A stretch of DNA of 43,082 nt from an uncultured SAR116 cluster alpha proteobacterium (GCA_902595515.1 CACJQK010000012.1:1-43082), one strand, 5' to 3'; positions 26,155-35,011 are shown, numbered from the stretch's first letter. Program-made: numbers and translations. Notes: generated from the sequence alone by a model not told the origin.

Positions 26155-26298
26155 TGAAATCAACCTTACATAAGCAACTATTTTTCTGATTTAATCTATC
26201 AACTAAATATTACTGTGTCATTGATATTAGTTATTTTTACCTTGAGTTTTTAATTTTAATAAAGCTATCATTATAATAAAATTATATTAGAGAAATCA

Positions 26299-27369
26299 TT
26301 GATAGTAAGTTCTATAAAAACAAAATTAATATCTGTACCATTTTCTGACCCTCCTCAAACAGGCTTTTTAACACTTGAAAAGATAGATCTCTTAATTGTT
26401 CAGGTGGAAACAAAAGACGGGGTTATTGGAACTGGTCATCTTCATCCTTTAGCAGGCGGGTTAAAAACTTTGGAAATGTGTATAAATGAAATGTTAAAAC
26501 CACTTATTATCGGTGAAAGTATAGATAATATTGAAGCCTTATGGAATAAAATGTGGAATGCTACTTTCATACAAGGAAGGATGGGAATAACTGTAATGGC
26601 AATGTCAGCACTAGATATTGCTTTATGGGATTGTTATGGAAGAACAAAAGAAATGCCTCTCTGGAAAATATGGAAAGGAAATCAAAAACCTTTGCCGGTT
26701 TATGGATCAGGTTGTTACAGAGGCCTAGGTCATGATGGTATGATACAAAAAGCAAAAAAATATGTTGGGCAAGGATTTAAGTCTATAAAAATGCAGGTTG
26801 CACATTGTTTTACTAATGACGAAGACATTGTCAATGTAAGGGATATGAGAGACGAACTGGGTAAAGATATTGGAATTATGATTGATGTTAATCAAGGTTG
26901 GACGGTAGAAGAAACTATTAAAGTATGCCCCAAGATTGAAAGTTATGAACCTGAGTGGCTTGAGGAACCAATTATGGCAGACGATTTTGATGGTTATGAT
27001 GAAGTATGTAATTCAACAGCAATTCCAATAGTAACTGGTGAAAATAATTTTACTCATCATGATTTATTACCATTAATGAGAGGGAAAAAAATACCAATTT
27101 TACAACCAGACATAATGCGAGGAGGTTATACAAATTTGATTTATAGCTCAAAACTAGCAAATAAATTTGGAATTACAATTGCACCGCATATGTTTCCAGA
27201 ACTTTCAATACATATTGTTGCCTCTATTCAAAACCCTTCATGGCTTGAGTATATGGGCTGGTATGATCATCTTTGGAAAGAGCCACTTCTTCCGAAAAAT
27301 GGAACATTGACACCGACGTCACGTCATGGCCATGGTATGGATTTTAAAACAGAAATTGGTATTTCTTAA
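26299..27369 (+). CDS. Mandelate racemase/muconate lactonising enzyme family protein (enolase superfamily; TTG start)
   Basis: A 356-residue enolase-superfamily enzyme, a class that removes a proton next to a carboxylate, for example to dehydrate sugar acids. Metal ligands are Asp in IMIDVNQGW (~195), Glu in EWLEEPI (~221) and Glu in VTGENNF (~247). The His/Asp dyad is seen in QPDIMRGG and APHMFPEL. The KxK base motif reads K-M-Q (SIKMQVAH), so the second Lys is Gln and chemistry probably relies on the His. The start is TTG; the typical N-terminal strand IKTKLISVPF begins at once and the next in-frame ATG is far inside. It is probably in an operon with the cupin and MmgE/PrpD genes. Confidence 0.87.
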   Translation: MIVSSIKTKLISVPFSDPPQTGFLTLEKIDLLIVQVETKDGVIGTGHLHPLAGGLKTLEMCINEMLKPLIIGESIDNIEALWNKMWNATFIQGRMGITVMAMSALDIALWDCYGRTKEMPLWKIWKGNQKPLPVYGSGCYRGLGHDGMIQKAKKYVGQGFKSIKMQVAHCFTNDEDIVNVRDMRDELGKDIGIMIDVNQGWTVEETIKVCPKIESYEPEWLEEPIMADDFDGYDEVCNSTAIPIVTGENNFTHHDLLPLMRGKKIPILQPDIMRGGYTNLIYSSKLANKFGITIAPHMFPELSIHIVASIQNPSWLEYMGWYDHLWKEPLLPKNGTLTPTSRHGHGMDFKTEIGIS

Positions 27370-27439
27370 TTAAAGTAATTTTTTGATATATTATAGAAAT
27401 TGAAGTTTAATAAAAATTATTTATTTGAGAGAGGCAAGA

Positions 27440-27817
27440 ATGAAATTTAAAATTACAAGGGCTAAAGAAAACAAATTTGAATCTGGATTACGTGGTTTTT
27501 TTTCATATAAGAATTTAGGTATTGAAGAAGCGACCTCAGGTGATTTTGGAGCCAATGTTATTAAAGCTATAGAAGGTAAACATGCTAATGGGGAATGGCA
27601 TTATCATAAATTGAAATTTCAGATGGTTTATATTTTAAAAGGCAGTGTAGAGTTTGAATATGAAGGTGAGGGAATATTCACTTTGAACGAGGGTGATGTA
27701 GTTTATCAGCCGCCAGAGATTCATCATAGAGAAATCAAGCACTCTGATGACCTTGAATTAATAGAAATAACAAGTCCTGCTGAGTTTGAAACTATCTCTT
27801 TATCCAAAAATAATTAA
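27440..27817 (+). CDS. Small cupin-domain protein
   Basis: A 125-residue single cupin barrel. Motif 1 is WHYHKLKFQMVYILKG (~49-64): the two His ligands are present but the usual Glu is Gln. Motif 2 is GDVVYQPPEIHHREI (~80-94), with the third His. Such proteins bind a metal and serve as isomerases, dioxygenases or sensors. I use the ATG at 27440, which has GAGAGG a few bases upstream, over an in-frame TTG at 27425. It lies between the enolase-superfamily gene (about 70 bases before) and the MmgE/PrpD gene (15 bases after), suggesting one catabolic operon. Confidence 0.8.
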   Translation: MKFKITRAKENKFESGLRGFFSYKNLGIEEATSGDFGANVIKAIEGKHANGEWHYHKLKFQMVYILKGSVEFEYEGEGIFTLNEGDVVYQPPEIHHREIKHSDDLELIEITSPAEFETISLSKNN

Positions 27818-27832
27818 TTGATTGAATCAACA

Positions 27833-29209
27833 ATGGCTGAAGAGGTTGCAGAAATTTTCTCTAAACATATTTTTTCGTCAAAATATGAAGATTTAAGTGA
27901 AAAAACAATTAAACAATTAAAGGTTTTTTTATTAGATACTATTGGTGTTGGAATTGCTGGAAGTACAGGTTCAAAATTAAACGAACTTAAGAAAATTGCA
28001 CACACATGGTCTAAGGGTAAAAATTGTACAGTGCTTGGAACATGGGATAAGTATTCAAGAGACGCCTCAACACTTATTAATGCATATCAAATACACTGTC
28101 TTGAATTTGACTGTATTCATGAAGGAGCAGTTGTTCACCCTATGGCAGCTATTTTAAGTTCTTTACTCGCTCATTGTGAAGAAATTAATAATTTAGGGCG
28201 TCACACAAATGGGAAAGAATTTTTAATATCTTTAGCATTAGGTGTTGATATTGCTTCATTTTTAGGTATTTGCGCTCGGGGGGAATTAAAATTTTTTAGA
28301 CCTGCCACAGCAAGTGGTTTTGGTGCTGTTGCTGCTTTATCAAAAATACAAAAATTTTCTATGGAGGAAATTCATAATGCTTTGGGTATTATGTATTCTC
28401 AAACATGTGGAAATATGCAATCCCATGTTGAGGGTGTACCAATTCTAGGACTTCAAGTTGGTTTTAATGCAAAAGCAGCTTTAGCTTCTATGGATCTTAC
28501 AAAAGCAGGTTTTCCAGGACCTAAAAGAGTTTTTAATGGAGAACATGGTTACTTTAAATTAATAGAAAATGATGACTATGATATTTTATATCTCCAAGAG
28601 AATATCGGAAAACTTTGGATGGTTAATCAATTAGCTCATAAACCATTCCCAAGCGGAAGACTAACTCATGGGTTAGTTCACGTTATAAAAGATTTAAAAT
28701 TAAAACATGGGTTAAATAAAGACGACATTGAATCAATTGAATGTTTTGTTCCGCCTGGAGTTTACAAATTAGTAGCAAGACCAATAATTGATAATCTTAC
28801 AACGAATTATTCAAAGTTATGTGCTAAATTTGTTGGTGCTAGTTTCATGATAAATGATCATTTGAATATTGAAACTTTTACAGAAAAAAAATATCTAAAT
28901 AATAAAGATACATTAAATTTTGCTAAAAAAATTACAATGATTAAGAATGACAAACTAGATCAAAAAGTCCTTACACCACAAAAATTTATCATTACACGTG
29001 TAAATAACAGCAAATTTGAAATTAATATTGACCACGTTTATGGTCACCCAAAAGCACCATTATCCGAGAAAGAATATTTAGAAAAATTTTCAAAATGTTG
29101 TTTTTCCTCAACCAATAAGGTTGATCAAAATCAAGTAAATAGAATGCTAGATTTTATATTTGATTTAGAAAATAAAGACAATGTCATAGATTTTTTTAAA
29201 ACAATTTAA
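27833..29209 (+). CDS. MmgE/PrpD family protein
   Basis: A 458-residue protein of the 2-methylcitrate dehydratase-like fold. The N-terminal LLDTIGVGIAGSTGSK (~33-48) is the family hallmark, followed by the helical domain with HCLEFDCIHEGAVVHP and the central TASGFGAVAALSKI. Members include methylcitrate, iminodisuccinate and cis-aconitate enzymes, so the substrate is open. The ATG at 27833 and an in-frame TTG at 27818, right after the cupin stop, are both possible; neither has a strong ribosome-binding site. No prpB or prpC homolog is nearby, so a methylcitrate role is unlikely. Its stop overlaps the convergent M20 amidase stop. Confidence 0.85.
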   Translation: MAEEVAEIFSKHIFSSKYEDLSEKTIKQLKVFLLDTIGVGIAGSTGSKLNELKKIAHTWSKGKNCTVLGTWDKYSRDASTLINAYQIHCLEFDCIHEGAVVHPMAAILSSLLAHCEEINNLGRHTNGKEFLISLALGVDIASFLGICARGELKFFRPATASGFGAVAALSKIQKFSMEEIHNALGIMYSQTCGNMQSHVEGVPILGLQVGFNAKAALASMDLTKAGFPGPKRVFNGEHGYFKLIENDDYDILYLQENIGKLWMVNQLAHKPFPSGRLTHGLVHVIKDLKLKHGLNKDDIESIECFVPPGVYKLVARPIIDNLTTNYSKLCAKFVGASFMINDHLNIETFTEKKYLNNKDTLNFAKKITMIKNDKLDQKVLTPQKFIITRVNNSKFEINIDHVYGHPKAPLSEKEYLEKFSKCCFSSTNKVDQNQVNRMLDFIFDLENKDNVIDFFKTI

Positions 29210-30468
29210 TTTTTATTTAAACTAGCTAATTTTTCTACCATTTTAAATAGTACGGAAGTACCTTTGGAAATATCTGAAATTTCCGCATATTCCTCGGGAC
29301 AATGACTTAAACCGTCCATACATTGTACAAAAATCATAGAGGCAGGTGCAACTCTTGATAAATGAGCTGTGTCATGACCAGCGCCACTATCCATTATAAT
29401 ATTAGAGAAGCCATATTCATCAGAAGATATTTTAAATAACTTTACTAATTCTTTATCCATTTCCACATAAGGTGCAAAAGCAATATTTCTCATTTTAATT
29501 TTACAAGGACCGCTTTTGTTCATTGTTTCAATTTGTTTTTCTAATTCCTTAATATATTGATCTCTTGAGCTTTTACTGGAAGCCCTTAGATCAATAGTCA
29601 TTTCAACTTTACCTGGAATAATTGCTGCAGCATTTGGGTGAACATTAATTTTACCAATAGTTGAAACAAAATGTTGATTACTTTCTTTTGCTAACCTTGA
29701 AGCTAACTTATTCACAAATGTTATTATTTCTGAAGAAGTAACAAGAGCATCAGCTCTTTGATCCATTAAAATAGTTCCACTATGACCAGCTTGACCATTT
29801 ACTTCTACACTAAACCTAGAAATGCTCGGAATAGATCTTACAATGCCTATATCTATGTTTTTTTGCTCTAAAACTTTACCTTGTTCAATATGTAATTCTA
29901 AACATGCAACAATATTTTCAATAATTGAAAATGGTTTTGTAAGTAAATTAGATTTTCCACCAATCTTATCTATTTCGTCTTTTAAAATTTTTCCCGACTC
30001 ATTGCTTCTAGACAAGATTTCTTGATTTAAAGCACCTATCATACCTCGTGTTCCAATGCATGATATACTCCAATCATTTAATTCTTCCCCAAGGTAATCA
30101 TATACTGCAAGATTAAAAGGTAAGTTAATATCATTTTCTTTAATATGTTTAACTACACATAATGCAGCTACAACCCCAGCAATCCCATCAAACCTTCCCC
30201 CTGAGGGTACTGTGTCAATATGTGATCCTATAATAACCACTTTCTCAGTATTAGTTTTTGATTTTAAAAGTCCAATCAAGTTTCCAGCGTCATCTGTAGA
30301 CACTATCAATCCAAGTTTCTGATATTCATTTTTTAACCATGATCTTGCTTCATAAAACTTTTTACTAAAGACAATTCTTGTATATGGATTTTCTTGATCA
30401 GTTATTTTTTCTAAATCATCAATTTTCTGCTTAATGAATGAAATGTTAGATTGAGTACTAAAGTCCAT
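29206..30468 (-). CDS. M20-family amidase: N-carbamoyl-amino-acid hydrolase / beta-ureidopropionase / allantoate amidohydrolase type
   Basis: A 420-residue Zn-dependent amidase of the HyuC/AmaB/AllC group. Metal and catalytic residues appear in order: GSHIDTVPSGGRFDG (~81-95, His and bridging Asp), LGEELND (Glu pair), LELHIEQG (~190, His), VNGQAGHSG (dimer-domain His) and GLSHCPEEYAE (last His). All expected positions are filled, so it should be active. It would split a carbamoyl or ureido group from an amino acid. AGGAATAAATAATA precedes the ATG. The aldehyde dehydrogenase lies 57 bases upstream on the same strand. Confidence 0.88.
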   Translation of the reverse strand: MDFSTQSNISFIKQKIDDLEKITDQENPYTRIVFSKKFYEARSWLKNEYQKLGLIVSTDDAGNLIGLLKSKTNTEKVVIIGSHIDTVPSGGRFDGIAGVVAALCVVKHIKENDINLPFNLAVYDYLGEELNDWSISCIGTRGMIGALNQEILSRSNESGKILKDEIDKIGGKSNLLTKPFSIIENIVACLELHIEQGKVLEQKNIDIGIVRSIPSISRFSVEVNGQAGHSGTILMDQRADALVTSSEIITFVNKLASRLAKESNQHFVSTIGKINVHPNAAAIIPGKVEMTIDLRASSKSSRDQYIKELEKQIETMNKSGPCKIKMRNIAFAPYVEMDKELVKLFKISSDEYGFSNIIMDSGAGHDTAHLSRVAPASMIFVQCMDGLSHCPEEYAEISDISKGTSVLFKMVEKLASLNKN

Positions 30469-30525
30469 TATTATTTATTCCTGTTGAGCAAATATTAAAT
30501 TATCAAAATATTTAAAAATTTAAAT

Positions 30526-32001
30526 TTATCTAATAATAAATGGATTTGAAACTGAAGTTTTTTCTGCAATCCATATTGATTTTGTTTGTAAAAATTCTTT
30601 AATGGACTCTTGCCCACTTTCTCTTCCTCTGCCTGATCTTTTATAACCACCAAACGGAGACATAAAACTAACAGCTCTATAAGTATTTACCCACACTGTA
30701 CCTGCTCTTAAGGCATCTGACATTCTAAGAGCTCTTCCTATGTCATTAGTCCACACTCCGGCAGCTAACCCGAATATTACGTCATTTCCAATTTTTGTAG
30801 CCTCTTCTTCGTCTTTAAAACGAATTATAGATAATACCGGTCCAAAAACTTCTTCTTGTGCTATTCTCATATCATTATTAACGTCGGTAAAAATTGTTGG
30901 TTCTACAAATCTATTACCTTTTACATCTGTGCCAGAATATGCTTTACCACCTAAAAGACACTTTGCTCCCTCAGATTTTGCAATATCAATGTAGCTCATT
31001 ATTTTTTCAAATTGCGGTTTAGTTGTTACAGGGCCAACATGAGTGTCTAAAGACATAGGGTCTCCAATTTTTGCCTCACTCGCAACCTTTACAAGTCTTT
31101 CAACAAACTTCTCATATATTGAATCTTGAACTAAAAGTCGAGATCCAGCTATACATGTTTGGCCTGTTGCAGCAAATATTCCTGAAATTACACCCATAAT
31201 AGCTGCCTCAAAATCAGCATCCTCAAAAACAATATTAGGTGATTTTCCACCTAATTCTAAAGATACAGGCATTATTTTTTTTGCGGCAGTTTCATAAATT
31301 TTCTGTCCAGAAATATCTGATCCAGTAAATGCAATTTTTGAAATATTTTTATGTTCGACAAGTGGTTGTCCGACTTCAACACCCATGCCTGTAACGCAAT
31401 TAACAACACCGTCAGGAAAACCTGCTTCTGATATTAATTTCATAAACTCTAAAGTAGAAGCTGATGTAAATTCGGAAGGTTTAACCACAGCAGTATTGCC
31501 AGCTGCAAGTGCAGGAGCAAGTTTCCAAGATAAAAGTAATAAAGGTGAATTCCATGCCGTTATCATACCAACAACACCAAACGGCTCATATTTTGTAAAG
31601 TTGAAAATACCAGGTTTGTCTGACGGTAACACTGCTCCTTCAACTTTATCAGCTAGTCCGCCAAAATATCTATACCATTCTGCAAGATATTTAGTTTGTG
31701 CTCCCATTTCTGCTATAAGTTTTCCGTTATCTTGAACTTCAATTTCTCCTAATTTCTGAGCATCTCTCTCTACAAGTTCTGCTAATCGAACTAATAATTT
31801 ACCTCTTTCAGTTGGTTTTGTTTTAGACCAATTGTTTTCAAATACCTCTTTTGCTACATTCACAGCAGCATCAACATCATAGGCATCACCTTTTGCAACC
31901 TCAGCCCATTTTTCACAAGTGTATGGATTCTCAGTTTCAAAATATTCACCACCATTTGGCAACATTTCTTTTCCATTAACAAAATGGTTGTATTTTTTCA
32001 T
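30526..32001 (-). CDS. NAD(P)-dependent aldehyde dehydrogenase
   Basis: A 491-residue ALDH-superfamily enzyme oxidising an aldehyde to a carboxylate. The fold is clear from ITAWNSPLLLLSWKLAPALA (~145-165), AAGNTAVVKPSEF, IAFTGSDISGQ, LELGGKSPNIVF with the general-base Glu, GQTCIAGSR with the nucleophile Cys, and EEVFGPVLSI. The closest broad match is the betaine/benzaldehyde dehydrogenase-like group, but the substrate is not fixed by sequence. I use the ATG at 32001 with AGAGGT upstream; an in-frame TTG at 32007 is less likely. It sits in the catabolic block upstream of the M20 amidase, probably in one transcript. Confidence 0.9.
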   Translation of the reverse strand: MKKYNHFVNGKEMLPNGGEYFETENPYTCEKWAEVAKGDAYDVDAAVNVAKEVFENNWSKTKPTERGKLLVRLAELVERDAQKLGEIEVQDNGKLIAEMGAQTKYLAEWYRYFGGLADKVEGAVLPSDKPGIFNFTKYEPFGVVGMITAWNSPLLLLSWKLAPALAAGNTAVVKPSEFTSASTLEFMKLISEAGFPDGVVNCVTGMGVEVGQPLVEHKNISKIAFTGSDISGQKIYETAAKKIMPVSLELGGKSPNIVFEDADFEAAIMGVISGIFAATGQTCIAGSRLLVQDSIYEKFVERLVKVASEAKIGDPMSLDTHVGPVTTKPQFEKIMSYIDIAKSEGAKCLLGGKAYSGTDVKGNRFVEPTIFTDVNNDMRIAQEEVFGPVLSIIRFKDEEEATKIGNDVIFGLAAGVWTNDIGRALRMSDALRAGTVWVNTYRAVSFMSPFGGYKRSGRGRESGQESIKEFLQTKSIWIAEKTSVSNPFIIR

Positions 32002-32165
32002 ATGCAATACCTCTGTTTAGTTTCTTTAAGTTATATATTTCAAAATTTATTTAAACACTTTTGAAGACGTAGTTGAATATATAATTATACAATTTTGAAA
32101 TAAATAATCATAGATACATACTAATTCGATAATATAAATTAAAAATTAATATATTTATCTATTGT

Positions 32166-33299
32166 TTAAAACTTGAGTAGAAAATTCTCTAACAAGTAAA
32201 AACAATCAATTAAATCTTTATTAATAATTTTCTCATTCGACTTATGACCTTCTGAACCTGAACCAGGACCAATGTTTATAATATTAATATTATCATCTGC
32301 AAAATATCTTCCATCACTTACTCCAATAGAAGATAAAAACTCAAGTTTTTTGCCTGTGATCAAGCGCTTTGATTTTGATAGTTCTTTTAGATAGATATTA
32401 GATTTGTTTGACTTGAATGGATTTGTACCTGTTATAAATTTTATTTTAGCTGATTTATCTATTTTGAGTATAAAGCTTTTAATTTCATTAAATGCTTTTT
32501 TTACATTCTCTTTGTGCGTAATTCTTCTATCTATAACAACTTTAGTCTTATAGGGTACTACGTTCACATTTTCTCCACCCGTTACAATACCTACATTTAG
32601 CGTTGATATTTGATTTCCAACATTATATTTTTTCAAAATTTTTTTAAATTCATTATTTAATTTGTTGATAATTCTCGCTGATTTATCAATTGCATTAATC
32701 CCTTTGTGTGGTTCACCTGCATGTGCGGTTTTACCAAAAACTTCAATTTCTAACCAAAAAACACCTCTTTCTTCTATAATCACATTATTATTAGTTGGGG
32801 CTCCTAATATTAATGTATGGGGTTTTATAGCTTTAATTTTTCTTAAATACTTTGTTCCGTCAGGTCCAAGATTTTCTTCATCTGTCACAAAAGTAAAATC
32901 AACATTCTCTTTTATGTTTGGGAAAAGTCTTTTAAAATTTTTGGCTAAATATAAATGAACTGCAGCACTTCCTTTACAATTAACAGCTCCAAGTCCATAT
33001 GAATAATTTTTTTCTATTTTGAGTTCAAAAGGATTACTTTTCCATTCACTTATAATGGGTCTGACAGTATCTATATGCGAATTAAAAACGATTGATCTAT
33101 TTGAACCTGTATGTGCTGATGCCACAACATTTATTTTTTCATTGTTAATACCAAAAGTTTTAATATTTAAACCACTATTTTTTAAATAAGAAACAATAAA
33201 TTCTGCAAATTTTTTACTATTTCCAGGAGGGAAACATGTATCAATCTTAACAATATTTTTTAATAAATTTAGCAATTCTAATTTTATTTTTTTTTTCAT
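32166..33299 (-). CDS. M20 peptidase family protein (ArgE/DapE-like) with altered metal site
   Basis: A 377-residue member of the ArgE/DapE deacetylase group. The first metal-binding motif FNSHIDTV (~73-80) and the catalytic Glu pair VTDEENLG are normal, as are GKTAHAGEPHKGINAID in the dimer domain and the last His in EGHKSNEK. Two ligand positions differ: the bridging Asp of the GxGAxDxKG motif is Asn (GLGAVNCKG), and the Glu of the usual GEPT is Ala (LGAPTN). It may bind one metal, use a different substrate, or be inactive. AGG lies a few bases before the ATG. It lies upstream of the aldehyde dehydrogenase with 164 bases between. Confidence 0.83.
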   Translation of the reverse strand: MKKKIKLELLNLLKNIVKIDTCFPPGNSKKFAEFIVSYLKNSGLNIKTFGINNEKINVVASAHTGSNRSIVFNSHIDTVRPIISEWKSNPFELKIEKNYSYGLGAVNCKGSAAVHLYLAKNFKRLFPNIKENVDFTFVTDEENLGPDGTKYLRKIKAIKPHTLILGAPTNNNVIIEERGVFWLEIEVFGKTAHAGEPHKGINAIDKSARIINKLNNEFKKILKKYNVGNQISTLNVGIVTGGENVNVVPYKTKVVIDRRITHKENVKKAFNEIKSFILKIDKSAKIKFITGTNPFKSNKSNIYLKELSKSKRLITGKKLEFLSSIGVSDGRYFADDNINIINIGPGSGSEGHKSNEKIINKDLIDCFYLLENFLLKF

Positions 33300-33564
33300 T
33301 ATTCTTACCTGTCAAATAAAAATTTAGTCTTCAATATAAATTTCGTCTTTTACATTTATTAATTAAATTTTAAATTTTGTTAAGTTTATTGTTGATCTTG
33401 GTTGAATTCTACCCTTTATTTTATTAAATATCATATATGAATTTTATCTAACAAGAAGTTATTAAACCTTTCATCAAGTCACAGATCAAATTATATTTAT
33501 TTCTTAGCTTTTTTTAGGTTTTTACCATTTGTTTTAATAATTGATATAACCATAAGGAACCATA

Positions 33565-34104
33565 GTGAATAGTATAATTCAAGCTCAAGGAATACACCAT
33601 ATAACATTAAATGGAGCTGATAAAAAAACTTCCATTGATTTCTGGCAAAATATACTTGGTATGAAATTTATTTTTGAACAGCCAAATTTAGATGACTTAA
33701 ATACAAATCATTTATACTTTGATTGTGGAGACGGAACTACTGTAACAGTTTTTACTAATGAAAATTTAACACCAGATAAAAATAAATTAAAAAATGAATG
33801 TGGAGGGGTTCATCACGTTGCATTCTGGGTAAGTCAAAGCACTATTCGAATTGCTGAAAAAAACTTAAATGATAATGGTTTTGCAAATACTGGCATCAAA
33901 GATAGAGGATTTATGGATTCACTTTATTTCAGGGAACCACTAGGTTTACTTATTGAATTAGCTAGTTATAAATTCGATCCACCGATAGGATTTACTCATG
34001 CAAATGTTTTAGAAGAAGCGCATAAATTAAGAATTAAAAGAAAAGCCCTAAATATTCAAGATGAAGACATAGCAAGTGCAATAAAAAAACTAAGACAAAA
34101 ATAA
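33565..34104 (+). CDS. VOC-family (glyoxalase/dioxygenase-like) protein (GTG start)
   Basis: A 179-residue protein with two paired beta-alpha-beta-beta-beta modules of the vicinal oxygen chelate fold. Metal-ligand candidates are His in GIHHITLN (~9-16), a residue in LYFDCGDGTT (~50), His in GGVHHVAFWV (~87) and Glu in LLIELASY (~131). The DSLYFREPLGLLIEL segment is typical of extradiol-dioxygenase and glyoxalase-like members. The start is GTG, with AAGGA eight bases upstream. A C-terminal helical tail (~145-179) is extra. The reaction is not identifiable. Confidence 0.83.
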   Translation: MNSIIQAQGIHHITLNGADKKTSIDFWQNILGMKFIFEQPNLDDLNTNHLYFDCGDGTTVTVFTNENLTPDKNKLKNECGGVHHVAFWVSQSTIRIAEKNLNDNGFANTGIKDRGFMDSLYFREPLGLLIELASYKFDPPIGFTHANVLEEAHKLRIKRKALNIQDEDIASAIKKLRQK

Positions 34105-34126
34105 TTTTATTTATGAAAATTGAAAG

Positions 34127-34342
34127 ATGTTGAGTAATCTATTAAAATTTTTTGATGATTTTTCTAAGAATAGAAAAACAAGGGAAAAAGTTATAATAAA
34201 AACTTTTGCAAAAGATAATGTTGATCTAGATTATGCAAATAGATGGAATGCTCCACTTTTCAAAAAAAAAGTTAAAACTAAGAATATGTTAAGAATAAAT
34301 TCTTTTTTGATTTGCTTAATAATATTTTTAATTTTCAAATAA
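34127..34342 (+). CDS. Small hypothetical membrane-anchored protein
   Basis: I do not recognise this 71-residue protein. It is basic and hydrophilic for ~50 residues (many Lys/Arg and the segment DYANRWNAPLFKKK). It ends in one hydrophobic helix, SFLICLIIFLIF, a tail-type membrane anchor. The ribosome-binding site is poor, with GAAAG directly against the ATG. It lies 22 bases after the VOC gene and two bases before the DUF2905-like gene, so a shared transcript is likely. Confidence 0.5.
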   Translation: MLSNLLKFFDDFSKNRKTREKVIIKTFAKDNVDLDYANRWNAPLFKKKVKTKNMLRINSFLICLIIFLIFK

Positions 34343-34344
34343 AC

Positions 34345-34541
34345 ATGCAAAAAATTTTAATTATAATTGGAATAATTTTATTAATAATAGGTCTGTTATA
34401 TCCTTACATTAAAAAACTAGGCTTAGGACAACTACCAGGTGATATATTATTTAAAACTGGTAATTCTACTTTTTTTTTCCTGTGATGACCTGTTTAATAA
34501 TTAGTATTATTTTAACAATAATTTTTAATCTGTTTAAATAA
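34345..34541 (+). pseudogene. DUF2905-family small membrane protein, interrupted by a one-base frameshift in a T run
   Basis: From the ATG at 34345 the frame encodes MQKILIIIGIILLIIGLLYP, then KLGLGQLPGDILF and GNSTFFF, the hallmark of the DUF2905 family (two membrane helices joined by LGxLPGDI). The frame then stops at 34485 after 46 residues. If the T run at 34471-34478 had nine T rather than eight, reading would continue as FPVMTCLIISIILTIIFNLF to a stop at 34541, giving 65 residues, the normal family length. The second helix is intact in that frame. This is therefore a recent slippage mutation, a sequencing or assembly error, or frameshifting at a slippery run. Confidence 0.82.
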
Positions 34542-34551
34542 TTAAAATAAT

Positions 34552-34965
34552 CTAATATCTAGGTTTAACGGTTTTTAGTTTTTTATCAATCCACGAGGTA
34601 ATTCCGCCTTTTGCGTTATATATAACATTATCAAATTTTTTATCCATCATCTCAGCAATTATCTTAGTTCTTCTACCGGTTCGGCAAATTAAAATAATAG
34701 GTTCCCCTTCATTTATTTTTAAACGTAATTGTTTATACCACTCATCTAGATTATAATTTCCCTTTTTATCAAAAAAAGTTAACAAAATACTGTTAGGAAC
34801 AACTCCAGTTTGATCCCATTCAGAACTTCTTCTTATATCCACAATTGGTATATTGTTTTTAGATAACTCCTTAATTTGTTCATTATTAACATTAACAATT
34901 TCAGCAAATGCAGTTTTGATAGTTAACAAAAAACAGATACAACCTAAGCAAATTCTAACTAACAT
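34552..34965 (-). CDS. Exported rhodanese-like sulfurtransferase
   Basis: A 137-residue single rhodanese domain with an N-terminal signal peptide (ICFLLTIKTAFA, cleavage about residue 21), so periplasmic. The active-site loop ILICRTGRRT (~91-100) has the nucleophile Cys that carries persulfide, and IVDIRRSSEWDQTG is the CH2A motif. The loop's basic residues fit a thiosulfate- or polysulfide-type enzyme rather than a phosphatase. It converges on the DUF2905-like gene with about ten bases between. Its physiological donor is unknown. Confidence 0.87.
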   Translation of the reverse strand: MLVRICLGCICFLLTIKTAFAEIVNVNNEQIKELSKNNIPIVDIRRSSEWDQTGVVPNSILLTFFDKKGNYNLDEWYKQLRLKINEGEPIILICRTGRRTKIIAEMMDKKFDNVIYNAKGGITSWIDKKLKTVKPRY

Positions 34966-35011
34966 CCTTCTTCACTTTCCATAATAAATAATACTTAACT
35001 AACACATCCAA

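Noticed and set aside
27833-29209. Methylcitrate cycle (prpD)
   Set aside because: No prpB, prpC or acnD homolog in the window, and PrpD-fold proteins have several functions, so no gene symbol is given.
31385-31735. 116-codon plus-strand open frame inside the aldehyde dehydrogenase
   Set aside because: It is antisense to well-conserved ALDH motifs and has no ribosome-binding site or family resemblance.
33300-33564. Possible small gene or RNA in the longest gene-free stretch besides the thi leader
   Set aside because: I see only AT-rich sequence between divergent genes, with no convincing hairpin, promoter pair or short frame with a ribosome-binding site.
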